DNA of 64,000 nt from Lentisphaeria bacterium (GTDB taxonomy: Bacteria > Verrucomicrobiota > Lentisphaeria > Victivallales > Victivallaceae): NCBI GenBank assembly GCA_022768375.1, contig JALEMG010000016.1:1-64000 (forward strand), given 5' to 3'. Below are positions 51,044 through 58,908 of this stretch, in pieces (the first letter of the stretch is position 1; every line of letters starts with the position of its first letter). Position numbers and translations under genes: made by a program. The notes below the pieces were generated by a model. The model had not been told where the DNA came from. It made no database searches and was given only the letters and a program-made list of their open reading frames with translations.

Positions 51044-51886
51044 ATGAACAAAGCGCAATTGCTGGCCGCCATGGAATCCCTGGGGATGCGCCCCGGACGG
51101 GGACTGGGCCAGAATTTTCTGCTGGACGGCAATCTGCTGGAGTGGATCGTCCGCAACTCCGGCGCCGAACCGGGCGACCGGGTGCTGGAAGTCGGACCGG
51201 GATTCGGCGCATTGACCGAAAAACTCCTTCAGCACGGGGTCCGGCTCACTGCGATCGAATTCGACCACCGGCTCGCGGAATACCAGCGGCGGAGATTCGC
51301 CGCGGAGCCGAATTTCACGCTGGTGGAATCCGACGCCTGCAAAGTCGATTACGACCGGCTGTTTCCGCCGGGGACAACTTACCGGGCGGTGGCCAATCTG
51401 CCTTACGCCATCAGTTCGGTTTTCATCGCCCGAATGCTTGCCGCCCTCAACCCGCCCCGGAGCATGTTTTTCATGCTTCAGCGGGAAATGGCCGAACGGC
51501 TGGCCGCCGTCCCCGGGACCAAAGCCTACGGCGCCCTCTCGGTGCGTACGCAGTTGATCTACGAGGTCGCGGTGGTGAAAATCGTGCTGCCGCAGGTTTT
51601 CTGTCCGCCGCCGGAGGTGGAATCGGCGCTGGCGGCATTCACGCTGCGCCCGACCCCGCTGTGCGATCCGGACACCGCCGACGTCACCGCGTGGCTGGTC
51701 AAACTCCTGTTCAGTCAGCGGAGAAAGCAACTGGGCAAACTGCTCGGCAACATCATCGGACGGGAAGCGGCGGCGGCGGCGCTGGCCGACGCGGGGTTTT
51801 CCCCGGAACTTCGGCCGGACAAACTGGCGGTCGCGGAATTCGTCGCCCTGACCCGGGCGGTCATGCCTTTTCTGGAGCGGGAATGA
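51044..51886 (+). CDS. rsmA: 16S rRNA (adenine(1518)-N6/adenine(1519)-N6)-dimethyltransferase
   Basis: A 280-residue KsgA/RsmA enzyme that dimethylates two adenines near the 3' end of 16S rRNA. GLGQNFLLD (near residue 19-27), the SAM site LEVGPGFGALTEKL (near 48-61) and the catalytic NLPYAIS (near 118-124) are present. Length is normal. Its stop overlaps the start of the serine hydrolase gene by 4 bp. Confidence 0.96.
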   Translation: MNKAQLLAAMESLGMRPGRGLGQNFLLDGNLLEWIVRNSGAEPGDRVLEVGPGFGALTEKLLQHGVRLTAIEFDHRLAEYQRRRFAAEPNFTLVESDACKVDYDRLFPPGTTYRAVANLPYAISSVFIARMLAALNPPRSMFFMLQREMAERLAAVPGTKAYGALSVRTQLIYEVAVVKIVLPQVFCPPPEVESALAAFTLRPTPLCDPDTADVTAWLVKLLFSQRRKQLGKLLGNIIGREAAAAALADAGFSPELRPDKLAVAEFVALTRAVMPFLERE

Positions 51887-52917
51887 ACCGGGACTGGACG
51901 CAACTGCGGCAACAACTGCGGCGGATTCTTACCGAGGAGATCGCCTCCGGCAACGAAAACGCCTGCCAACTGACCGTCATCCGCCGCGGAGAAACCGTCG
52001 TGGACCTCACCGCCGGAACGGAACCGAACGCCCTGTTCCCGATCTTCTCCGCCGGCAAGCCGATGCTCGCAACGCTGGCGCTGCTGCTGGTCGAGCGGGG
52101 CGTACTGCGTCTGGATACCCGCGTCGCGGAATTGTGGCCGGAATTTGCCGCGCCGGACAAGCGGGAGATCACGCTGGAGCATCTGCTCTCCCACCGGGCC
52201 GGGATGTACCTCCTGCCCCGCAGTACCCGAAGCGAGATCGCCGACTGGGATCGGATGTGCCGCCGGGTGGCGGAGATGTCTCCGCGTACCCCGGCCGGAG
52301 CCCGGTGCCGCTACCATCCGCTGACATTCGCATGGCTGGTGGGACATACGCTGGAACTGGCCGTCGGCCGTCCCCTGCCGGAGATGATGCGCGACGAAAT
52401 CATCCGTCCGCTGGGACTGCAAAGCGAACTTTACTTCGGTACCGACGCCGAAGCCGAAGCCCGGCTGCTCCCGGTCGACGACGCCCTCTCGCCGACCCGC
52501 CCGTCCTGGCTGGCGGAGATGATGGGCGATCCCGTGCTGCGCCGATGCTGTATTCCCTCGTTCAACGCCGTGGCCTCCGCCCGGGGCGTGGCGGGATTCT
52601 ACGCCGGAGTGCGGGGAAAACTGCTCTCCCCGGAGTTTTTCGACTTTGCCACCGGAAAGTTGTTCCGGGCCGCCGGCGATCCGCCCCGGACCGGCAGTTG
52701 GGAAAATTTCGCGCTGGGATTCGTCCTCGGCGGTCCGGAAGCCGACCGGGACATGTTCCGCGGGCACGGCGGAGCCGCCGGTTCGGAAGGTTTTTTCATG
52801 CCGGAAGCGGACCTCGCATACGGGTTCGTCAAAAACCGTCAGCGGACGGATTTCACGTGCCACCCGATCCGCGACCGCATCTCGGAAGCGCTGGGAATCC
52901 CGGCCCGGCACTGGTGA
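51883..52917 (+). CDS. Serine hydrolase of the beta-lactamase/EstB family
   Basis: A 344-residue cytoplasmic protein (no signal peptide) of the class C beta-lactamase/PBP-like fold. The nucleophile motif is SAGK (near residue 51-54, S-x-x-K), LLSHRAGM (near 100-107) follows, a YHPLTFAWL segment (near 142-150) supplies the tyrosine, and HGGAAGSEGFF (near 295-305) matches the HxG strand. Such enzymes are esterases or peptidases rather than true lactamases. It overlaps rsmA by 4 bp. Confidence 0.87.
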   Translation: MNRDWTQLRQQLRRILTEEIASGNENACQLTVIRRGETVVDLTAGTEPNALFPIFSAGKPMLATLALLLVERGVLRLDTRVAELWPEFAAPDKREITLEHLLSHRAGMYLLPRSTRSEIADWDRMCRRVAEMSPRTPAGARCRYHPLTFAWLVGHTLELAVGRPLPEMMRDEIIRPLGLQSELYFGTDAEAEARLLPVDDALSPTRPSWLAEMMGDPVLRRCCIPSFNAVASARGVAGFYAGVRGKLLSPEFFDFATGKLFRAAGDPPRTGSWENFALGFVLGGPEADRDMFRGHGGAAGSEGFFMPEADLAYGFVKNRQRTDFTCHPIRDRISEALGIPARHW

Positions 52918-52921
52918 AAAC

Positions 52922-52950
52922 TTGTCAAATCCCGATTTGCGGAGTATATT
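52922..52950 (+). promoter_or_regulatory. Promoter of the DMT transporter gene
   Basis: TTGTCA (52922-52927), 17 bp, TATATT (52945-52950). Confidence 0.65.
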
Positions 52951-52988
52951 AAGCAAATTTACATCACTTTTGCACGGGGAGAGGTCTC

Positions 52989-53852
52989 ATGGCGATTTTC
53001 TGGGCGGCGGTCAATCTGTTTTTTGCCGCATTCAACGATATGGTGTTCAAGGGGTACGCCCGCAAACCCCGATCGCACGGGCTTTTCGTGACCATCGTCG
53101 GCGTGATCTGGTTCATTTCCGCGGCGTGCTGTGTCACCGACCCGGTAAAAAACTGGCGCGCCACGCTGTTCTGGGGAGCGGTCTCCGGCTTTTTCTCCGT
53201 CGGCGGCAACATGCTGATGCTGGACGCCATGCGCAAGTTGGACGCCGGCATCTGCGCCACCATTTATCGGCTGAACCTGGTCCCGGCGGTGCTTTTGGCC
53301 TATTTCATTCTCGCGGAACCGATCACCCTTTTGCAGTGGGGCGGCATTGTCTGTGCCTGTCTGGCGGTGCTGGCCTTCATTCCCCGAGGCGGGGACACCA
53401 TGCGCCGGGAACTGACGTTGAGCCTCGTTTTCATGATCACCGCTTCGCTGATGCGCGCGGGCATGGGCATCAGTTACCGCTACGGGTTCACCCACTGCGG
53501 GGCCAGCGAGCAAGTGGTACCGGTGATCAACAGCGTGTTCTGGGTGGTCGGCGGACTGGTTTACGCCCTGCTCCGGGAACGGAGCGAATTGAAGGCTCTG
53601 GCCGACCGCAAGGCGTGCCGGAAACTCCTCGGTTACGGAATTCTTTCCGGCGCGCTGGTCGCCGGGATCGTGGTGACAATGGCCAAATCGCTGAGTTTGG
53701 GGCATGCTTCCGTGGTCCTGCCCATCATGCAGATGAGTTTTCTTTTGACCGGGATTCTGAGCGTGATCTTTCTGAAAGAGAAAATCACCTTCATGAAGGT
53801 GCTGGCGCTGCTGCTCGGCGTGGCCGCCGTTCTGCTGTTGAGCATCAAATAA
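52989..53852 (+). CDS. EamA/DMT-family transporter
   Basis: A 287-residue carrier with ten hydrophobic helices in two EamA halves. The first half has AILDAM-like turns near residue 80 and an EPITLLQWGGI segment near 108; the second ends SVIFLKEKITFMKVLALLLGVAAVLLL. DMT carriers export amino acids, nucleosides or other small metabolites; no substrate can be given. GGGGAGAGG lies upstream of the ATG. The next feature is tRNA-Pro, so it is monocistronic. Confidence 0.9.
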   Translation: MAIFWAAVNLFFAAFNDMVFKGYARKPRSHGLFVTIVGVIWFISAACCVTDPVKNWRATLFWGAVSGFFSVGGNMLMLDAMRKLDAGICATIYRLNLVPAVLLAYFILAEPITLLQWGGIVCACLAVLAFIPRGGDTMRRELTLSLVFMITASLMRAGMGISYRYGFTHCGASEQVVPVINSVFWVVGGLVYALLRERSELKALADRKACRKLLGYGILSGALVAGIVVTMAKSLSLGHASVVLPIMQMSFLLTGILSVIFLKEKITFMKVLALLLGVAAVLLLSIK

Positions 53853-53963
53853 AGCGGGCCTCATTCGCTCCCGCTCGGCCACGCGCGAAGCCCGCGAAAC
53901 AGGCAAATCGCCCCGCCGACAGCCGCTTGTCCGGGATTTTTCGCCTTTTCCGCCCTCCGATGC

Positions 53964-53991
53964 TTGCAAAAGCGGAAAATCGTGGTATATT
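53964..53991 (+). promoter_or_regulatory. Promoter of tRNA-Pro
   Basis: TTGCAA (53964-53969), 16 bp, TATATT (53986-53991), 40 bp before the tRNA. Confidence 0.65.
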
Positions 53992-54031
53992 AGTTGAACG
54001 GACCCGGGATACGGATTCGTTTTCTTCCTGT

Positions 54032-54109
54032 CGGGGTGTGGCTCAGTCTGGCTAGAGCGCTGCGTTCGGGACGCAGAGGCCGGAGGTTCAAATCCTCTCA
54101 CCCCGACCA
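54032..54109 (+). tRNA. tRNA-Pro (anticodon CGG)
   Basis: A 78-nt cloverleaf. Acceptor stem CGGGGTG/CACCCCG, anticodon arm CTGCG TTCGGGA CGCAG, T-arm GGAGG TTCAAAT CCTCT, and an encoded CCA. A tract of six T follows. The C1 start and G1-lacking first pair are typical of tRNA-Pro. Confidence 0.95.
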
Positions 54110-54484
54110 TTTTTTGCCTTAAAGCACGAATGCCCTCTCAAAAATGTTTTTCACACTTTCGGCAAATCTCGTTGTGTCAGAAGGTGGTGCAAAGAAAAAC
54201 CCCTCCCCATGATCTCTTTTAAAAGCCGTTTTTAGGAAACTCGTGGCTTCCCCTCGGCGATCCGGGGCAGTAATTCTCCGCTTACCCTTAGGACGGGACT
54301 GACGTCTATGCTGAACTCAAAAGGGGGAGACTCGCGCTGATTTGACGGAATAACCCCCACAAACGGATTTGAACGCGGTCTATGGTTTTTCAACGCTCTC
54401 CACCGCCTCGGCAACCGCCGCGACAGCCTCTTGAAACGAAAACGGCGGCCGGGATCGCTCCTCCAGACCGCCGGTATCTCGCTC
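54110..54484. other. Intergenic sequence after tRNA-Pro, with one arm of a direct repeat
   Basis: About 375 bp with no recognised gene. It contains the first arm of a 46-bp imperfect direct repeat (54295-54340), whose partner is at 56430-56475. A minus-strand frame reads a short VSPPFEFSIDVSP-like peptide through the repeat, but without start signals. Confidence 0.55.
54295..54340 (+). repeat. 46-bp direct repeat, left arm
   Basis: A core of 21 bp (GAACTCAAAAGGGGGAGACTC) is identical in both arms and the flanks match at most positions (about 38 of 46). The right arm is at 56430-56475 in the same orientation. The arms bracket the TetR and metallo-beta-lactamase/rubredoxin genes. Confidence 0.75.
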
Positions 54485-55153
54485 CTATGATCGGTTCCCG
54501 TCCAGCCCCAGCGCAAGGAGGGCGTTGCGCGTGACCGTCGCCTGAAGGCGGCGCAGGAAAGTATGGTTGACCCCGCCGGACTTGCTCATGGTCGTGTAGT
54601 CCAGCATAGAACTCGCGAAAATCATTCCCGGGCTCATGATGGCCATCGCCCAGCAGACGGCGGAGAGGTGGTCGTCATTCTCCGTGACCTTCCGGAAGAT
54701 CCGGCAGAAACACTCCATGCTCTGTCGGGCGATCTCCTCGTGTTCCTTTCCGAGCCACTGCGAGGTCAGCACCGCGCGGAGCAGGAACATACCCACCCAC
54801 ATCGGCTGTCCTTCCGGCATAAGATGGGCGTAGAAGATGTCGATGGCGTCGGCGATCATCTGGCGGCATCCGTCCCGTGTCGCATACAGGCCGTCGTTAT
54901 GGGTGCAATAGTTTTGCAGTTTTCCGTCCCGCCAGGGGGTCAGGGCGAAATCCTCCACCGCCGATACCAGTCCGGCCTTGTCGCCGAAGTGGTATCGGAC
55001 GGCATTGGGGACGGCGTCCGCCTTGTCGGCGATCTCCCGCACCGTCACGGCTTCCGCGCCGCGCAAGGCGAAAAGTTCGCCCGCCGCGTGGATGAGCCGT
55101 GAACGGGTCTCCTCCGAGACCTTGTATGTGCCCTTTGCCGAAGTCATTGCCAT
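54485..55153 (-). CDS. TetR/AcrR-family regulator
   Basis: A 222-residue regulator with an N-terminal HTH (about residues 13-60: RLIHAAGELFALRGAEAVTVREIA, then AVPNAVRYHFGDKAGLVSAV). The C-terminal ligand domain is helical and unspecific. The start MAMTSAKG is coupled to the stop of the preceding gene (TAATG). It is probably the regulator of its own operon with the MBL-rubredoxin gene; no operator is obvious. Confidence 0.88.
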   Translation of the reverse strand: MAMTSAKGTYKVSEETRSRLIHAAGELFALRGAEAVTVREIADKADAVPNAVRYHFGDKAGLVSAVEDFALTPWRDGKLQNYCTHNDGLYATRDGCRQMIADAIDIFYAHLMPEGQPMWVGMFLLRAVLTSQWLGKEHEEIARQSMECFCRIFRKVTENDDHLSAVCWAMAIMSPGMIFASSMLDYTTMSKSGGVNHTFLRRLQATVTRNALLALGLDGNRS

Positions 55154-56112
55154 TACGCCGGGTTGAATTTGCCTTTGACCTGGCGGCAGCGGGGGCATTT
55201 CCAGTCGGCGGGAAGTTTCTCGAAGGGTGTTCCGGCGGGAATGCCGTGATCGGGATCGCCTTCGGCAGGGTCATAGATTTTCCCGCAGACGGAGCAGATG
55301 TATTTTCCCGATGCTTCCCTGAAATGGATCTCGCCGACTGGGAGCGTTTCCGTGGGATGCGCGAGATCGACCGTCCTTTTCGCCTCAAGGTTCTCGTATC
55401 CCAGCGGCGTATGGGTGGAAAGATAGACGGTGGGATGGTGCGCGATGAAGTCGCGGACGCGGTCCAGCGTCTCCCGCGCGGCGGCCTTGTCCTCGAACAC
55501 CACCGAGAGCTTGTTTTCATAGAGCGCCTCGTCCGTGTAAGTCACATCGCCGTGGATCAGGTAGAAGAGACCGTCGCTTTCCACGATGACGATGCTGTTG
55601 CCCATGGTGTGTCCCTTGGCCTTGATGTAGGTGACGCCGTCGACGATTTTCTGACTTTCGGGGAAGTTGTAATAGGCCCCGTCGGTAAAGGAAACGGGCG
55701 TGACGTTCGGGAGGTCTTTCAGTTCGTTCGCACCGCATTCCTCCCGACCGGCGTAGATCGTGGCGTTCGGAAAGGCGGAGAGCCTGCCGGTATGGTCGGC
55801 GTGCTTGTGGGTGATGAGGATCTTCGAAATCTGTTCCGGCTTATATCCCAGGTCGCCCAGAGCCTCCACATAGTCCTTGATGGGGGTGCCCAGGTAGATG
55901 GTCGCGTCGGGCGTGGCGGCGGGTGCGGGAAAATCCGAAGGCAGACCGGTGTCCACCAGAATGACTTCCCTGCCGGCGTCGATCACGTAGTTCTGCAGGC
56001 TGGAACGGTAGCGCACGGATGCGTCGAACTTGTCCATCCCATCCTCGCCGCCGAAGGCGAACGGCTGCGTCATGAAGCCGTTTTCAAAAAACTTGACTGC
56101 TTTGATTTTCAT
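55153..56112 (-). CDS. Metallo-beta-lactamase fold hydrolase fused to a C-terminal rubredoxin
   Basis: A 319-residue fusion. The N-terminal domain has the THKHADHTG metal site (near residue 99-107), an HTMGNS context (near 164) and an HGDVTYTD aspartate (near 182). After about residue 265 comes a rubredoxin: [16 protein letters not shown], then [12 protein letters not shown] with all four iron-binding cysteines. Fusions of an MBL domain with an electron-transfer domain recall flavodiiron and rubredoxin-linked oxygen/NO or peroxide scavenging, but no flavodoxin domain or di-iron ligand set is clear here. The start MKIK is 7 bp after AGGAG. Confidence 0.85.
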   Translation of the reverse strand: MKIKAVKFFENGFMTQPFAFGGEDGMDKFDASVRYRSSLQNYVIDAGREVILVDTGLPSDFPAPAATPDATIYLGTPIKDYVEALGDLGYKPEQISKILITHKHADHTGRLSAFPNATIYAGREECGANELKDLPNVTPVSFTDGAYYNFPESQKIVDGVTYIKAKGHTMGNSIVIVESDGLFYLIHGDVTYTDEALYENKLSVVFEDKAAARETLDRVRDFIAHHPTVYLSTHTPLGYENLEAKRTVDLAHPTETLPVGEIHFREASGKYICSVCGKIYDPAEGDPDHGIPAGTPFEKLPADWKCPRCRQVKGKFNPA

Positions 56113-56149
56113 GGTCATTCTCCTATTGGGGTTCTGAAAGACAAGGCAT

Positions 56150-56177
56150 AATATATTACAAAAAGAATAAAAATCAA
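56150..56177 (-). promoter_or_regulatory. Promoter of the MBL-rubredoxin/tetR operon
   Basis: Minus strand TTGATT (56172-56177), 16 bp, TATATT (56150-56155) in an AT-rich region. Confidence 0.55.
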
Positions 56178-56500
56178 GCACAATTAGACTAAAGCGCACA
56201 AAATAACCGCAACGGAACTTGAGAAAGGGATTTTGCGATAAAACGTTCATTCAGTTGCTTTAAGACTTGCAATGGCGTCTGTATCCTGCATTATCCCCCG
56301 GGGGCCGCGGCGCTGATGTGGCAATGAAATTCAACGAATTCCGTGATGTTGCGAATGTTACGGAACAAAAAATCAAGACGGTATCCAGCAGGAAACCGGA
56401 TCCCGCTGCGTTTTACGAGGATACTGTCCCGGACTAACGACTATTCCGAACTCAAAAGGGGGAGACTCACGCCGAGGGATGTCCCGGGAGGCGGCGCGAT
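56178..56500. other. Intergenic sequence with right arm of the direct repeat
   Basis: About 320 bp. A 37-codon frame (56324-56437) has no ribosome site. The right arm of the 46-bp direct repeat is at 56430-56475. Nothing else recognised. Confidence 0.5.
56430..56475 (+). repeat. 46-bp direct repeat, right arm
   Basis: Partner of 54295-54340, in the same orientation about 2.1 kb away. It lies just downstream of the GntR gene, on the far side of the islet from tRNA-Pro. Confidence 0.75.
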
Positions 56501-57610
56501 CTACAGGGATGCGCAGGGACGGACGGTCGCTATTGCGACGCTCTCCCGCTCAATGAGACTGAACGGCGTCAGAATCTCTTTCGGCGTCTGCTCCGGACGG
56601 AACCAGTTCTCGGCGTCGAGCAGTTCTTTCAACGCCATTGCCGCGCACTCGTGCAACCGGGTGTCGATCGTCGTCAACGCCGGCTGAATCAGTTGACTGC
56701 CGGGAAAATTGGAATATCCCATGAGCGAAACTTCCTCCGGAACGCGTACTTTCATCTCCCGCAGCATCGTGGATACCCGTATGGCGATCCGGTCGGAGTG
56801 ACACAGGATCGCCGTGGGCCTCACCGCGTTTCCCAGCCAGCGGCGGAGTTGCTCGCGGATGACTTCCTGACCGTTGGGCAGGTAGGCGACGAGTTCCTCC
56901 GCCGGATTCAGCCGTCGGGCGGAGATGCACTCCCGCAGTTCCGCCGGGGTGAATCCCCGCATATTTTCGCTGACTTCGCCGGGAAGCCGGACAAACAGCG
57001 ACGCGACATCGCGGTGGCCCCGGGACGCAATGTACTCGTAAGCCCGGGCGAACGCCGTTTTCTCATCGGTGCGCAACACCAGAAATCCGCTGTCCGCCGC
57101 ATCCGAGGGCAGGCCGTGGGGAATGACCGTCGGCAGTGCGAGGTCCCGTACGGCTTCGGCCACGAGCGGATCGATCCGCCGGTGGCCGGTCTCCACGATC
57201 ACTCCGGAAATGGCGCGCCGCCGGACCATTTCCCGGCGTTCTTCGGCAGAAAACGTCAGAAACAAACTGACCGGACACCGCTCCACGGTGATTGCGGACG
57301 CGCGCGCGGCTTCATCCATTCCCGCGGCGATGTATCGGCTGGGAGTCTCAAGGTCTTCGGCTCCGTCCGGGATGATGAAAAGAAAGACCTTGCGGATATT
57401 TCTTTCGCTGACGAACGTCCCCCGGCTCCTGTGCCTTTGGATCAGTCCCTCCCGCTCCAGTCTGGCCAGCGCGCTGCGCAGCGTCACCTGTCCGACCTGA
57501 AGTTCCCGCGCCAGACACACTTCCGGCGGCAGACGGTGACCGGGCGGCAGGCTCCCGTCCATGATGGAACGTCGCAGAAGGTTGTAAATATAATCTTTTT
57601 TCAGTTCCAA
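56501..57610 (-). CDS. GntR-type HTH with LacI-like sensor domain
   Basis: A 369-residue hybrid: a GntR winged helix (about residues 1-68: YIYNLLRRSIMDGSLPPGHRLPPE, then LARELQVGQVTLRSALARLEREGLI) fused to a periplasmic-binding-like domain (about 73-360), as in AraR-type sugar repressors. It starts with TTG, 5 bp after AGGGAG, because the next ATG lies inside the HTH. It is divergent from the nagA-like gene and is the likely controller of the sugar locus through the tandem repeats at 57707-57746. Confidence 0.85.
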   Translation of the reverse strand: MELKKDYIYNLLRRSIMDGSLPPGHRLPPEVCLARELQVGQVTLRSALARLEREGLIQRHRSRGTFVSERNIRKVFLFIIPDGAEDLETPSRYIAAGMDEAARASAITVERCPVSLFLTFSAEERREMVRRRAISGVIVETGHRRIDPLVAEAVRDLALPTVIPHGLPSDAADSGFLVLRTDEKTAFARAYEYIASRGHRDVASLFVRLPGEVSENMRGFTPAELRECISARRLNPAEELVAYLPNGQEVIREQLRRWLGNAVRPTAILCHSDRIAIRVSTMLREMKVRVPEEVSLMGYSNFPGSQLIQPALTTIDTRLHECAAMALKELLDAENWFRPEQTPKEILTPFSLIERESVAIATVRPCASL

Positions 57611-57637
57611 GTCGTCTCCCTTTCGTGTTCGGCTTAT

Positions 57638-57666
57638 AATATATAAAGTTTTTGACTTTTTTTCAA
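57638..57666 (-). promoter_or_regulatory. Promoter of the gntR-type gene
   Basis: Minus strand TTGAAA (57661-57666), 17 bp, TATATT (57638-57643). Confidence 0.7.
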
Positions 57667-57674
57667 CATGGCGC

Positions 57675-57703
57675 TTGTATTTTTATCGTTCCGCGGCTAT
57701 ATT
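57675..57703 (+). promoter_or_regulatory. Promoter of the nagA-like operon
   Basis: TTGTAT (57675-57680), 17 bp, TATATT (57698-57703). The -35 boxes of the two divergent promoters are 8 bp apart. Confidence 0.7.
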
Positions 57704-57706
57704 ACG

Positions 57707-57746
57707 ATAGAAACAAATAGAAACAAATGAAAGTAAATAGAAACAT
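57707..57746 (+). repeat. Four tandem 10-bp repeats at the nagA-like transcription start
   Basis: ATAGAAACAA, ATAGAAACAA, ATGAAAGTAA, ATAGAAACAT in a row, exactly one helical turn each, starting 3 bp after the -10. The spacing suits a regulator binding the same DNA face at each turn, or an RNA leader with repeated sites. The GntR/LacI hybrid encoded divergently is the likely binder. Confidence 0.75.
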
Positions 57747-57756
57747 TCGTGGCGCT

Positions 57757-58908
57757 ATGATGCGAAAATATCAGGGCATCACCCTGGACGGAACCGCCGT
57801 TGAGTTGACCGTGGAGGGCGGGATCATCCGTCGGGTCGGGTCGGTCGCCGCGACACCGGGACTGCCGCGCCTGCTGCCGGTGCTGGTGGATCTGCAGCAC
57901 AACGGGGCGCTGGGGCAGGCGTACAACAACATCACCGCGGACGATGCGGAGGCCCTGCGGCGGATCGCAGGCCATCTTCTGCGGCACGGGGTGGGGCGGG
58001 TGCTGGCCACCTTTACCACAGCGGACTATCCCAGACTGAAACGGGCCGCCGCCGCGCTGCGGGGACATTTCGAGGCCGACGCGCTTCTGAACACGCTCTT
58101 TCCGGGGATCTTTCACGAGGGGGTTTTTATCTCTCCCGACCGGGGGTGGCGCGGAGGTCACGATCCCGAATTCATCCACGACCCGGACTGGGAGGAATTC
58201 CGCAAACTGAACGAACTTTCCGGCGACCGGGTGCGGGTGGTCAATGTCGCCCCGGAGCGTCCCGGCGCGCTGGATTTCATCGCCAAAGCCGCCGCTTCCG
58301 GCATCCGGGTCGCGTTGGGACACTGTCATCCCGACAGCGGAACTATCCACGAAGCCGCGCGCGCGGGAGCGAGCATGGTGACCCATTTCGCCAACGGCGC
58401 GGCGCCGGAGATTCACCGTTTTCACAATCCGCTGTGGGGATTTCTGGACGATCCCGGACTTGCGCCGGGGCTGGTGGGCGACGGTTTTCACCTGCCGCCG
58501 GAGGTGGTTCGTACCGCGCTTCGGAGCAAAGGAGTCGAACACTGCTTCATGGTTTCGGACGCCAACATCTATTCCGGCTGCGAGCCCGGCCTTTACCATC
58601 GAATCGGCGGCCTGGACTGCGTGATTGAGAAAAATGGATTCATCCACGTTGCCGATCAGGAAATTCTGGCCGGGGCGTGGTTTCAGCAGGACCGCTGTGT
58701 GGAATTCCTGACCCGGCGGTGCGGTGCGGATTTCGAAACGGCGTGGAAACTCGCATCGGTCTTTCCCGCCCGGATCGCGGGGATCGACCTGCCGCTGCTG
58801 CGGGAGGGGGACGAGGCCAGTTTCGTGATCTGCGCCGGAGAACGTATTCAGCGTACCGTATTTCGCGGCACGGAATATCTTTACGAGGGGAAAAAAGATG
58901 AGGAGTGA
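57757..58908 (+). CDS. nagA: N-acetylglucosamine-6-phosphate deacetylase-like amidohydrolase
   Basis: A 383-residue metallo-amidohydrolase of the NagA family. The first metal motif is VDLQHNGALG, where E. coli NagA also has Q-x-N instead of H-x-H. The second metal histidines are in GHCHPD (near 188-193) and THFANGAAPEIH (near 209-220), and a VSDAN aspartate (near 267) follows. The start is taken at MMRKYQG (57757) because an earlier ATG (57727) lies inside the tandem repeats and lacks a ribosome site. It overlaps the LamG enzyme gene by 11 bp. N-acetylhexosamine-6-phosphate deacetylation is inferred. Confidence 0.82.
   Translation: MMRKYQGITLDGTAVELTVEGGIIRRVGSVAATPGLPRLLPVLVDLQHNGALGQAYNNITADDAEALRRIAGHLLRHGVGRVLATFTTADYPRLKRAAAALRGHFEADALLNTLFPGIFHEGVFISPDRGWRGGHDPEFIHDPDWEEFRKLNELSGDRVRVVNVAPERPGALDFIAKAAASGIRVALGHCHPDSGTIHEAARAGASMVTHFANGAAPEIHRFHNPLWGFLDDPGLAPGLVGDGFHLPPEVVRTALRSKGVEHCFMVSDANIYSGCEPGLYHRIGGLDCVIEKNGFIHVADQEILAGAWFQQDRCVEFLTRRCGADFETAWKLASVFPARIAGIDLPLLREGDEASFVICAGERIQRTVFRGTEYLYEGKKDEE

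Noticed and set aside
56324-56437. A 37-codon frame MKFNEFRDVANVT and on
   Set aside because: No ribosome site and no promoter; it lies next to the direct repeat and may be a remnant, not enough to call a gene.
57727-57756. Earlier ATG for the nagA-like gene
   Set aside because: It falls inside the four 10-bp repeats and has no ribosome site, so the later start is preferred.
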